Source: Micromonospora craniellae (GTDB taxonomy: Bacteria > Actinomycetota > Actinomycetes > Mycobacteriales > Micromonosporaceae). From it: a stretch of 64,000 nucleotides of DNA. Both the position numbers and the translations under genes were made by a program. The DNA is taken from the NCBI RefSeq assembly GCF_014764405.1, contig NZ_CP061725.1, positions 1,178,001 through 1,242,000 on the forward strand. Reading direction: 5' to 3'. The stretch's first letter is position 1, and the number at the start of each line of letters is the position of its first letter. A model generated the notes under the pieces. That model saw only the letters and a list, made by a program, of their open reading frames with translations, searched no databases and was not told the DNA's origin. This document shows positions 9,682-16,797 of the stretch, one piece after another.

Positions 9682-9710
9682 AGCGCACTCTCAGTCAGGG
9701 AGAGTGCGCT
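9682..9710 (-). promoter_or_regulatory. Attenuator upstream hairpin
   Basis: Eleven-bp perfect stem (9710-9700 with 9692-9682, 7-nt loop) abutting the stop codon of the leader peptide. A ribosome resting on the stop or stalled just before it would cover its 5' arm, so it is placed to decide whether the downstream terminator forms. Confidence 0.75.
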
Positions 9711-9745
9711 CAGGTAAGTACTCGCAGCGACCGGTTCGACGACAT
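9710..9745 (-). CDS. ilvB leader peptide, 11 aa
   Basis: ATG at 9745 to TGA at 9710, product MSSNRSLRVLT. Three of the eleven codons are branched-chain residues (Leu CTG, Val GTA, Leu CTT), and GTA and CTT are rare in this GC-rich genome, which suits a sensor of charged tRNA. The predicted transcription start falls on the A of the ATG (the -10 element ends 6 nt before it), so the leader is probably translated from a leaderless mRNA. Confidence 0.75.
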   Translation of the reverse strand: MSSNRSLRVLT

Positions 9746-9751
9746 GGGCCA

Positions 9752-9780
9752 AGCCTGACGCATCTCACGCGATGAGTCAA
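9752..9780 (-). promoter_or_regulatory. Promoter of the ilvBNC operon
   Basis: Minus-strand -35 TTGACT (9780-9775), 17-nt spacer, -10 CAGGCT (9757-9752). The start site is expected at about 9745, the first base of the leader ORF. Confidence 0.7.
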
Positions 9781-9798
9781 CTGATCCCACATATTGGT

Positions 9799-12222
9799 TC
9801 ACGGATCTCGGCGCGTCCCGTCCGGCACGCCGCCCACACCCGGCCCGACATGCTCGGACGCGCTCTCGACCGCAGGCGGCAGGGGCGACCGGAAGGGGCT
9901 CACAGGTGTCCCGTCCACCGGCACCGGGCGGACCGGGCGGGCACCCGGCGACGTCGCCGCCTCCAGCATCGCCTCCAGGTGCTCGGCCGGTACGCCCCAG
10001 CCGAACAGCGCTCCCTGACCGAACCGGCAGCCGGCGGCGACCACCGCGGCCATTTCCGTGGGGTTGGTCACGCCCTCGGCGATGACCTCCAACCCGAGCT
10101 GGTGGCCCAGCCGCATCACGATGTCGACCATCGGCGCGAAGGCCGGGCCGTCGCGCCCCACCGGCCGGACCGGCTCGTGCTCGGCGACCAGACTGTGGTC
10201 GATCTTGAGGATGTCGATCGGGAGCCGACGCAGCTGCCCCAGGGACGAGTAGCCGGCCCCGAAGTCGTCCAGCGCGATCCGCACACCGGTCAGGCGCAGC
10301 GCGGTCAGCCGCCGGATCAGCTCGTCCAGGTCGGTGGCGACCGCGTGTTCGGTGACCTCCAGCACCAGTCGCTGCGGCGGGACGTGGTGCGCGCGCAGCG
10401 CCTCGGCGACCTGCACCACGTACTCGGCGGCGTGCAGCTCGCGCGGCGAGACGTTGACCGACACCCAGACGTCGTGCCCCTCGGCGAGCCAGCGGGACAA
10501 CTGGTAGCACGCCTGGTGCAGCACCCACGCGCCGAGCTTGGCTATCATCCCGCACTCCTCGGCGAGCGGGATGAACTCGTCCGGCCGGACGTTGCCCAAC
10601 TCCGGGTGACGCCAGCGCAGCAGCGCCTCGGCGCCGACCGGGCGCACCGACGGCAACGAGGCCACCGGCTGGAAGACCAACCGCAGCTCGTCGCGCTCGA
10701 TCGCGCCGCGCAGCTCGTGTTCCAGCGTCGTCCGGCGGCGCAGCAACCGGTCGTACGCCCCGTCGTAGCGCTCGATGCGGTTCTTGCCGCGCTGCTTGGC
10801 GTAGCGCAGCGCGGCGTCCGCCTGGCGCAGCAGCAGCTCGACGTCGGGCTCCTCGGCCCAGCCCGCCAAGCCGATGCTGACCGAGAGGAACACCGGCCCC
10901 TCGGACTGCTCGTAGGCGCCGCCGAGCACCTTGAGCAGCCGCTCGGCCACCACCCCCGCCTCGGCCGGGCCACCGTGCATGAGCACCGCGAACTCGTCGC
11001 CGCCGAGCCGGGCAGCCAGGTCGCCGGGGCGCAGGTTGCCGCGCAGCCGCCGGCCCACCTCGGCCAGCACCGCGTCACCCACGTCGTGACCGCGCATGTC
11101 GTTGACGTTCTTGAAGCCGTCCAGGTCCAGACCGAGCAGGACGCACGGCACCCGGGTCTCGGCGGCCCGGTGCAACGCCTGCGAGAGCCCCCGCCGGTTG
11201 GCCAGGCCGGTGAGCGCGTCGGTGTGCGCGAGCTGGCGGAAGTGCGCCTCCCGCTCGGCGAGCCGCCGGGCGTAGGCCCGCACGTCGTGCAGGGTGAGGT
11301 ACTGCCGGGCCACCAGGGCGAACCCCTCGATGCTGCCGGCGACGATGGCCGGACCGTCGAACCGACCGTCCTGCAACAGGTGGTACATCGCCGAGGCGGC
11401 CATCGCGACCATCGGCACCACCGCGTACTCGCTGTCGCGGCGGATCACGTCGACGGCGACCTGGTCGGGCGGATCGATCCGGCGTACGGCCAGTGCGGCG
11501 GCGAGCAGGCCCAGGGCGAGCACTGCCGCACCGGTGAAGGTCACGCCCGGCCCGCCCTGACAGAGCCCGGCCGCGACGGCCAGCCCGCCACCGGTGGCCA
11601 CGGTGATCCCGCCGCCCAGCACCGCGAGGTGCTGCCGGGGCGGCGGCGCGCGGAAGACCATGATCGCGGCCAGCCCGGTGCTCAGCGCCGCGCTGGCCGA
11701 GGCGAGCAGGATCGCCGGGCAGGCCGTCGGAGTGGCCGCGCCGAACAGCCGGGTCGGCTCGGAGAGCAACACCCACCCCACGAACCACAGCGCGGCGCCG
11801 ACGATCACCCCGTCCAGGGCCAGCCGGGCGGCCGAACTCGCCGAGCCGGCGACCCCGGGCATCCGGAGCAGGCCGGCGCCGAAGAGCAGGCTGCTCGCCG
11901 CCGTGCCGAACGCGACCAGCGTGGCCCAACCGGTGCGTTGCGCCTGCTCGTGTGCCCAGTGCCCGTCGACCCAGAGCGCCTCCGTCACCCCGACCAGCAG
12001 GGTCAGCAGGGCGATCACGCCGCCCGCGGCCAGCAACGCGTACGCCGTGCGGTGCGGGGCGGACCGGCGGCGTACCGCCATGGCGAGCAACACACCGGCC
12101 GCGACGGCGACCAGTGCGCTCGACACCGCGACACCGATCATGGCCGGGGGTGTGTGCACCCCGTCAACTCTGCCGGATGAGCTAGCGCCGTGGGGGGATC
12201 GGGTGTGCATCTGTTGGGACAC
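9799..12222 (-). CDS. Membrane GGDEF-EAL cyclic-di-GMP protein
   Basis: About 800 aa. The N-terminal 300 residues hold roughly eight hydrophobic segments (a MASE-like sensor membrane region). A GGDEF domain follows with an intact RLGGDEFAVL active site (diguanylate cyclase), then an EAL phosphodiesterase domain with EALLRW, NVSPREL, LEVTEHA, DDFGAGYSSL, LKIDHS and AEGVT. Both domains look catalytically competent. The longest frame starts at GTG 12222; GTG 12159 or ATG 12141 would begin closer to the first membrane helix and neither has a clear ribosome site, so the start is uncertain. It lies between ilvB and the divergent ilvD, with no evident pathway link. Confidence 0.9.
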   Translation of the reverse strand: MSQQMHTRSPHGASSSGRVDGVHTPPAMIGVAVSSALVAVAAGVLLAMAVRRRSAPHRTAYALLAAGGVIALLTLLVGVTEALWVDGHWAHEQAQRTGWATLVAFGTAASSLLFGAGLLRMPGVAGSASSAARLALDGVIVGAALWFVGWVLLSEPTRLFGAATPTACPAILLASASAALSTGLAAIMVFRAPPPRQHLAVLGGGITVATGGGLAVAAGLCQGGPGVTFTGAAVLALGLLAAALAVRRIDPPDQVAVDVIRRDSEYAVVPMVAMAASAMYHLLQDGRFDGPAIVAGSIEGFALVARQYLTLHDVRAYARRLAEREAHFRQLAHTDALTGLANRRGLSQALHRAAETRVPCVLLGLDLDGFKNVNDMRGHDVGDAVLAEVGRRLRGNLRPGDLAARLGGDEFAVLMHGGPAEAGVVAERLLKVLGGAYEQSEGPVFLSVSIGLAGWAEEPDVELLLRQADAALRYAKQRGKNRIERYDGAYDRLLRRRTTLEHELRGAIERDELRLVFQPVASLPSVRPVGAEALLRWRHPELGNVRPDEFIPLAEECGMIAKLGAWVLHQACYQLSRWLAEGHDVWVSVNVSPRELHAAEYVVQVAEALRAHHVPPQRLVLEVTEHAVATDLDELIRRLTALRLTGVRIALDDFGAGYSSLGQLRRLPIDILKIDHSLVAEHEPVRPVGRDGPAFAPMVDIVMRLGHQLGLEVIAEGVTNPTEMAAVVAAGCRFGQGALFGWGVPAEHLEAMLEAATSPGARPVRPVPVDGTPVSPFRSPLPPAVESASEHVGPGVGGVPDGTRRDP

Positions 12223-12271
12223 GGTGCGTGTGCCTGTCCGACACCGGGTTCACGGTGCAAGACTGGTACGC

Positions 12272-14119
12272 ATGCCTGAGCTGCGGTCGAAGACCTCCAC
12301 GCACGGTCGGACGATGGCCGGTGCCCGGGCCCTGTGGCGGGCCACCGGGATGACCGACGACGATTTCGGCAAGCCGATCGTCGCCATCGCGAACAGTTTC
12401 ACCCAGTTCGTGCCCGGCCACGTACATCTCAAGGACCTCGGCGGGCTGGTCGCCGACGCGGTGGCCGAGGCCGGCGGGGTGGGTCGGGAGTTCAACACGA
12501 TCGCGGTCGACGACGGCATCGCCATGGGCCACGGCGGCATGCTCTACTCCCTGCCCAGCCGGGAGTTGATCGCCGACGCGGTGGAGTACATGGTCAACGC
12601 GCACTGCGCGGACGTCCTGGTCTGCATCTCCAACTGCGACAAGATCACCCCCGGGATGCTGCTGGCCGCGCTGCGGCTGAACATCCCGACTGTCTTCGTC
12701 TCCGGCGGGCCGATGGAGGCCGGCAAGACGGTCGCGATCGAGGGCGTCGTCCACTCCAAGATCGATCTGATCGACGCGATGATCGCCTCCTCGAACGAGG
12801 TTGTCACCGACGACCAACTCGACGCCATCGAGCGCTCCGCCTGCCCGACCTGCGGCTCCTGCTCCGGCATGTTCACTGCGAACTCGATGAACTGCCTTAC
12901 CGAGGCGATCGGGCTGGCGCTACCGGGCAACGGGTCGACGCTGGCCACCCACGCCGCCCGGCGGTCGCTCTTCGTCGAGGCAGGCCGCACCGCCGTGGAG
13001 ATCGCCAAGCGGTGGTACGACCACGACGACGCCTCGGTGCTGCCGAGGGTGGTCGCCTCCCGGGCCGCATTCGAGAACGCCGTCGCGCTGGACGTGGCGA
13101 TGGGCGGTTCGACGAACACGATCCTGCACCTGCTGGCCGCCGCCCGCGAGGCCGAGATGGACTTCACCGTGGCCGACATCGACGCGATCTCCCGCCGGGT
13201 GCCCTGCCTGGCCAAGGTCGCCCCGAACTCGCCCCAGTACCACATGGAGGACGTGCACCGGGCCGGCGGCATCCCGGCCATCCTGGGCGAACTCGACCGT
13301 GCCGGGCTGCTGCACCGCGACGTGCACGCGGTGCACTCCCCCTCGCTTTCGCAGTGGCTGGCCGACTGGGACGTGCGGGGCGGCTCGGCGACCCCGAAGG
13401 CGATCGAACTGTTCCACGCCGCACCCGGTGGCGTACGCACCACCGAGCCCTTTTCCACCACCAACCGCTGGTCGAGCCTGGACACCGACGCCGCGGGCGG
13501 CTGCATCCACGACCGGGAGCACGCGTACAGCGCCGACGGCGGGCTGGCCATCCTGCACGGCAACCTCGCGCCGGACGGCTGCGTGGTGAAGACCGCAGGC
13601 GTGCCCGAGGAGTGCCTGACCTTCCGCGGCCCGGCGAAGGTCTACGAGTCGCAGGACGACGCGGTCACCGCCATCCTGGCCAAGGAGATCGTCGCCGGGG
13701 ACGTGGTGGTGATCCGCTACGAGGGCCCCAAGGGCGGCCCCGGCATGCAGGAGATGCTCTACCCCACCTCGTTCCTCAAGGGCCGAGGGCTGGGCCGGGC
13801 CTGCGCGCTGCTCACCGACGGCCGGTTCTCCGGCGGCACCTCCGGGCTCTCCATCGGGCACGTCTCCCCCGAGGCGGCCTCCGGCGGCCTGATCGCGCTG
13901 GTGGCGCCGGGCGACGAGATCGTCATCGACATCCCGAACCGGTCGATCGACCTGAACGTGCCAGCCGACGTGCTGGAGGCCCGCCGGATCGCCCAGGAGA
14001 AGCGGGACCGCCCGTACACCCCGGTCGACCGGCAGCGTCCGGTCTCCGCCGCCCTGCGCGCGTACGCCTCGATGGCTACCTCGGCCAGCGACGGCGCCTA
14101 CCGCCGCGTCCCCGAGTGA
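12272..14119 (+). CDS. ilvD: Dihydroxy-acid dehydratase
   Basis: Fe-S dehydratase for the third common step of valine/isoleucine synthesis. 615 aa, full length. Cluster and Mg ligands are seen in CISNCDKITPG (about residue 125) and CPTCGSCSGMFTANSMNCL (about 195). The C-terminal GRFSGGTSGLSIGHVSPEA carries the catalytic Ser. No ribosome site precedes ATG 12272; instead AAGACT ends 7 nt before it, so a leaderless mRNA is likely. Divergent from the GGDEF-EAL gene. A palindromic hairpin repeat follows at its 3' end. Confidence 0.96.
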   Translation: MPELRSKTSTHGRTMAGARALWRATGMTDDDFGKPIVAIANSFTQFVPGHVHLKDLGGLVADAVAEAGGVGREFNTIAVDDGIAMGHGGMLYSLPSRELIADAVEYMVNAHCADVLVCISNCDKITPGMLLAALRLNIPTVFVSGGPMEAGKTVAIEGVVHSKIDLIDAMIASSNEVVTDDQLDAIERSACPTCGSCSGMFTANSMNCLTEAIGLALPGNGSTLATHAARRSLFVEAGRTAVEIAKRWYDHDDASVLPRVVASRAAFENAVALDVAMGGSTNTILHLLAAAREAEMDFTVADIDAISRRVPCLAKVAPNSPQYHMEDVHRAGGIPAILGELDRAGLLHRDVHAVHSPSLSQWLADWDVRGGSATPKAIELFHAAPGGVRTTEPFSTTNRWSSLDTDAAGGCIHDREHAYSADGGLAILHGNLAPDGCVVKTAGVPEECLTFRGPAKVYESQDDAVTAILAKEIVAGDVVVIRYEGPKGGPGMQEMLYPTSFLKGRGLGRACALLTDGRFSGGTSGLSIGHVSPEAASGGLIALVAPGDEIVIDIPNRSIDLNVPADVLEARRIAQEKRDRPYTPVDRQRPVSAALRAYASMATSASDGAYRRVPE

Positions 14120-14125
14120 GTGCAA

Positions 14126-14171
14126 GGAAGGGTCCCCTGCTAACGCCTCGCGTATAGCAGGGGACCCTTCC
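14126..14171. repeat. Dispersed palindromic hairpin repeat, copy 1
   Basis: Seventeen-bp perfect stem (14126-14142 with 14155-14171, containing GGGTCCCCTGCTA) and a 12-nt loop, acgcctcgcgta. It lies between the converging ends of ilvD and the VOC gene, where it can act as a terminator for both. The same stem and a near-identical loop in reverse orientation occur at 55701-55748. Confidence 0.85.
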
Positions 14172-14199
14172 CAACATCCGACGCGGGCGCGCGGAGCCG

Positions 14200-14619
14200 T
14201 CAGGGCTGCACGGACATCTGCCCGATGCGGATCTTGTTGCCGAACGGGTCGCGGATGCCGAAATCGGTCCCGTACGGCCGTTCCATCGGCTCGTCGGTGA
14301 TGTCGACGCCCTTGGCGACGAGGTCCTCGTACGTCTTGTGGGCGTCATCGGTGGTCATGAAGAGGAAGCCGCCGGCCGCCCCCTTGGTGAGCAGCTCCCG
14401 GACCTGCTCGGCGGTGGCCGGGTCGAGGCTCGGCGGGCCGGGCTTCTCCAGCAGGATCTCGCGCTGGCGGTCACCGGGCAGGTTCACCGTGAGCCACCGC
14501 ATGAAGCCCAGATCCTGGTCGGTGTGCACCTCCAGGCCGAGCTTGCCCACGTAGAAGTCGAGCGCCTCGTCCTGGTCGAGGACGTAGACCTGGGAGCGGC
14601 TGATTGCGTTCATCGTCAT
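14200..14619 (-). CDS. VOC (glyoxalase/bleomycin-resistance fold) protein
   Basis: 139-residue single vicinal-oxygen-chelate domain: SQVYVLDQDEALDFYVGKLGLEV at the start, a beta-alpha-beta repeat with ILLEKPG, and the closing YGTDFGIRDPFGNKIRIGQ typical of extradiol dioxygenase-like VOC proteins. Substrate unknown. It begins at ATG 14619 (or 14613), 35 nt after the stop of the AraC-type gene. This is a frequent pairing in which the regulator and VOC protein are co-transcribed. No strong ribosome site is seen. Confidence 0.85.
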   Translation of the reverse strand: MTMNAISRSQVYVLDQDEALDFYVGKLGLEVHTDQDLGFMRWLTVNLPGDRQREILLEKPGPPSLDPATAEQVRELLTKGAAGGFLFMTTDDAHKTYEDLVAKGVDITDEPMERPYGTDFGIRDPFGNKIRIGQMSVQP

Positions 14620-14654
14620 GCCCGAAACGCTAGTGCAACGCCCTGACCTGCTGC

Positions 14655-15095
14655 TTATCCAAAACTGCTCGGCCTCTTCCACGCCTTGGTGAAGCAGCCC
14701 GGCACCGGCGCGGCTGGCGCCGTCCGCCGCTTGCGGTAGTCGGTGGGCGACTCGCCGACGATCTGTCGGAAGGTACGGCTGAACGTGCCGAGACTGCCGA
14801 ACCCGACCGCATGGCACACCTCGGTCACGTCCTGCTCGGTGTGCAGGAGGAGGTACATGGCCCGCTCCACCCGACGCCGTTGCAGGTAACGGTGCGGCGT
14901 CTCGCCGAAGGTCGCCCGGAACGTGCGGATGAAATGCGCCTCGGAGACGTATGCGATCCTCGCCAACGTCGGGATGTCCAGAGGTTGCGCGTACGCGCGG
15001 TCCATCGCGTCCCGGGCGCGCAGCATCGCCCGGTTCGTCTGCTCGACCGCCCTGCTCACGCGTGCTCTATTCCCCGAAACCTGCAAGGAACTCAC
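14655..15095 (-). CDS. AraC-family transcriptional regulator (short)
   Basis: 146 aa, essentially only the AraC DNA-binding domain. The first helix-turn-helix is LDIPTLARIAYVSEAHFIRTF (about residues 39-59), the second QDVTEVCHAVGFGSLGTFSRTF, and the domain closes with VGESPTDYRKRR. There is no effector domain, so ligand sensing must occur elsewhere or be absent. GTG start at 15095; an internal ATG at residue 24 is possible. It likely forms a two-gene unit with the VOC gene. Confidence 0.88.
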   Translation of the reverse strand: MSSLQVSGNRARVSRAVEQTNRAMLRARDAMDRAYAQPLDIPTLARIAYVSEAHFIRTFRATFGETPHRYLQRRRVERAMYLLLHTEQDVTEVCHAVGFGSLGTFSRTFRQIVGESPTDYRKRRTAPAAPVPGCFTKAWKRPSSFG

Positions 15096-15148
15096 CCGGC
15101 CCGCCGACTGCTGACCAGCGACCGCCCGCCCGGGTCACCGTACCCCGT

Positions 15149-16129
15149 TCAGGGGATCGGCCTGACCTGAGTGGCACCTCGCCAGCAGCCGGTCCGCGCC
15201 ACCGGCGAGGTCCAGCTCTGGCCGGACAACTGCACCTGGACCCAGACACAGGTCCGCGTGCTGTTCAACAGGTTGCCGAAGGTGGAGATGCCGGCGTAGT
15301 CCATCGCGAAGTCGGCCCGCCGGTCGGCATCGTCGCCGTCGCGCACGGTGAGCTGGATCTGTGCGGGACGAGGCACCTCCGCCGCTGCCGGCACCGGCAC
15401 GAATCGCGGCCAACTCGCCCCGCAGGCCGGCGAGTAGCGCAGCTCGGCCGTCCCGACCACCCGGTCGTCAAGCAGCACCGCGGTGCTGTCCACGGTGGTC
15501 ACTGCGGGATCGGCCGCGCAGCCGGTGTCCTTCGGGTCGGTGCCGTCGCGTACCTCCGGAGCGCCGGTCGCCGAGCCTGGCTGTTCGGACCGTGACGCCG
15601 GTGACTCCGCGTCCATCGGAGCCGCATCCCGCCCTGCGCCCGCCCGGAATCCCCCGGCGAACCAGGGCAGGGTCGCGAACCCCACGACCATCACGGCAGC
15701 CAGGGCCAGGGCGCCCCGGGTACGTCGGCTGCGTCGACGCGGCGTACTGGCGACCGCCTCCGACGGTGTCCTGTCCTCGACGGACGGCACGACTCCGTCG
15801 TCGGCGGGTGGAACACCGCCCGGTGTTCCCGTTGCCTCACCGGCGGCTGTCGCCCCGTCGGCGGCCTGAGCCCCTGCGGTCGCCTGCCACCGATCGGTCC
15901 ACTCGGTCTCGTCGCCCCCGAGCGCACGGACGTAGGCCAGTGTGGTGTCCAGCGTGGGGAGCTTCCGCCCGCCGGCGGCCTCCGACAACGAACTGGCCGA
16001 CCGGTGTGCCCGGCGTGCCAGCGCCTCGTAGGTGGGTCGTCCGCCTGCGTCCCGCAACCTGCGTAGCTCGGCCGCGAACGCCTGGACAGGACCAGCGGTG
16101 GGGTCCAGGGGACGCTCCGCCCGGGCCAT
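15149..16129 (-). CDS. XRE-type HTH protein with transmembrane helix and extracellular DUF2690 domain
   Basis: 326 aa. A cytoplasmic helix-turn-helix (about residues 15-75, RPTYEALARRAHRSASSLSEAAGG) is followed by an Ala/Pro-rich linker, an Arg cluster (RRRSRRTR, 131-138), one membrane helix (about 139-157) and an extracellular domain of the DUF2690 type (about 205-315: KDTGCAADP, ELRYSPACGASWPRF, late Cys residues). The architecture suggests a membrane-tethered one-component regulator. ATG at 16129 has GAGGAG at 6 nt. Divergent from, and domain-matched with, the secreted protein at 16267. Targets and ligand are unknown. Confidence 0.85.
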   Translation of the reverse strand: MARAERPLDPTAGPVQAFAAELRRLRDAGGRPTYEALARRAHRSASSLSEAAGGRKLPTLDTTLAYVRALGGDETEWTDRWQATAGAQAADGATAAGEATGTPGGVPPADDGVVPSVEDRTPSEAVASTPRRRSRRTRGALALAAVMVVGFATLPWFAGGFRAGAGRDAAPMDAESPASRSEQPGSATGAPEVRDGTDPKDTGCAADPAVTTVDSTAVLLDDRVVGTAELRYSPACGASWPRFVPVPAAAEVPRPAQIQLTVRDGDDADRRADFAMDYAGISTFGNLLNSTRTCVWVQVQLSGQSWTSPVARTGCWRGATQVRPIP

Positions 16130-16266
16130 CGGCCGCTCCTCGGGATTGATTGACCATCGCCGCGATTCATTGTCCAACGCCACCGAGCGTAGAGACCACA
16201 GTCGACAGACGGTAGAGATGGGAAGCCGGATCTCCGGGCCTCGGCAGCCCACCGGACGGAGGAACC

Positions 16267-16725
16267 ATGACGATGCGCCTGTCCCGACGACTGGCGGCCA
16301 CCGCCGCCGCCAGCGCCCTCACGGCCAGCATGCTGATCGCGACGCCCGCCAGCGCCGCATGCAGTGGGTACGGCTGTGACGGCACCGACCCGGCGGACAC
16401 CGGTTGTTCCAGCGGCGCCCAGAACGCCACCGCCAACCCGGCGTACATCATGCAGGGCTCCACGACGCTGGCCGTGGTGGAGCTGCGCTGGAGCCCGAGC
16501 TGCAAGACCAACTGGGGCCGGATCTCCAACCGGGTGAGCCCGCACAACCGTGTCGAGGTATACGTGTACCGGTCGAACCCGTACGCCACCACCAGCAGCT
16601 ACGGCGGCACCGGCACCCAGTACTACGGCGACCAGCTCTACGGACAGAACATGACGGTCTGCGCGGTCGGCAAGGTGGTGACCGCCTCGGGGACCACGAT
16701 CAACAGTTCCCCCCTCTGCGCCTGA
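16267..16725 (+). CDS. Secreted DUF2690-domain protein
   Basis: 152 aa with a clear Sec signal peptide (MTMRLSRRLAAT..., cleavage after the ASA near residue 31). The mature part is a single DUF2690-type domain: DPADTGCSSGAQN, VELRWSPSCKTNWGRI and four further Cys-adjacent blocks, parallel to the extracellular domain of the divergent regulator (both share DPxDTGC and ELR(Y/W)SPxC). Cys pairs imply disulfides. GGAGGAACC precedes the ATG. The 137 bp shared promoter region (16130-16266) implies joint control. Function is unknown. Confidence 0.85.
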   Translation: MTMRLSRRLAATAAASALTASMLIATPASAACSGYGCDGTDPADTGCSSGAQNATANPAYIMQGSTTLAVVELRWSPSCKTNWGRISNRVSPHNRVEVYVYRSNPYATTSSYGGTGTQYYGDQLYGQNMTVCAVGKVVTASGTTINSSPLCA

Positions 16726-16745
16726 CCGACTGCCGCCCTGGGCAC

Positions 16746-16784
16746 GTGCGGTCGGTGGGGCCTGAGGAGGTCCACCGACCGCAC
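16746..16784. terminator. Bidirectional hairpin terminator
   Basis: Thirteen-bp perfect stem (16746-16758 with 16772-16784), loop 13 nt, in the 72 bp between the converging DUF2690 and beta-mannosidase genes. Confidence 0.75.
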
Positions 16785-16797
16785 CACCCTCGGCAGT

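Noticed and set aside
9513..9752. 79-codon minus-strand frame covering the ilvB leader
   Set aside because: It overlaps the promoter, leader peptide, both attenuator hairpins and the ilvB start in another frame; the regulatory reading explains every element.
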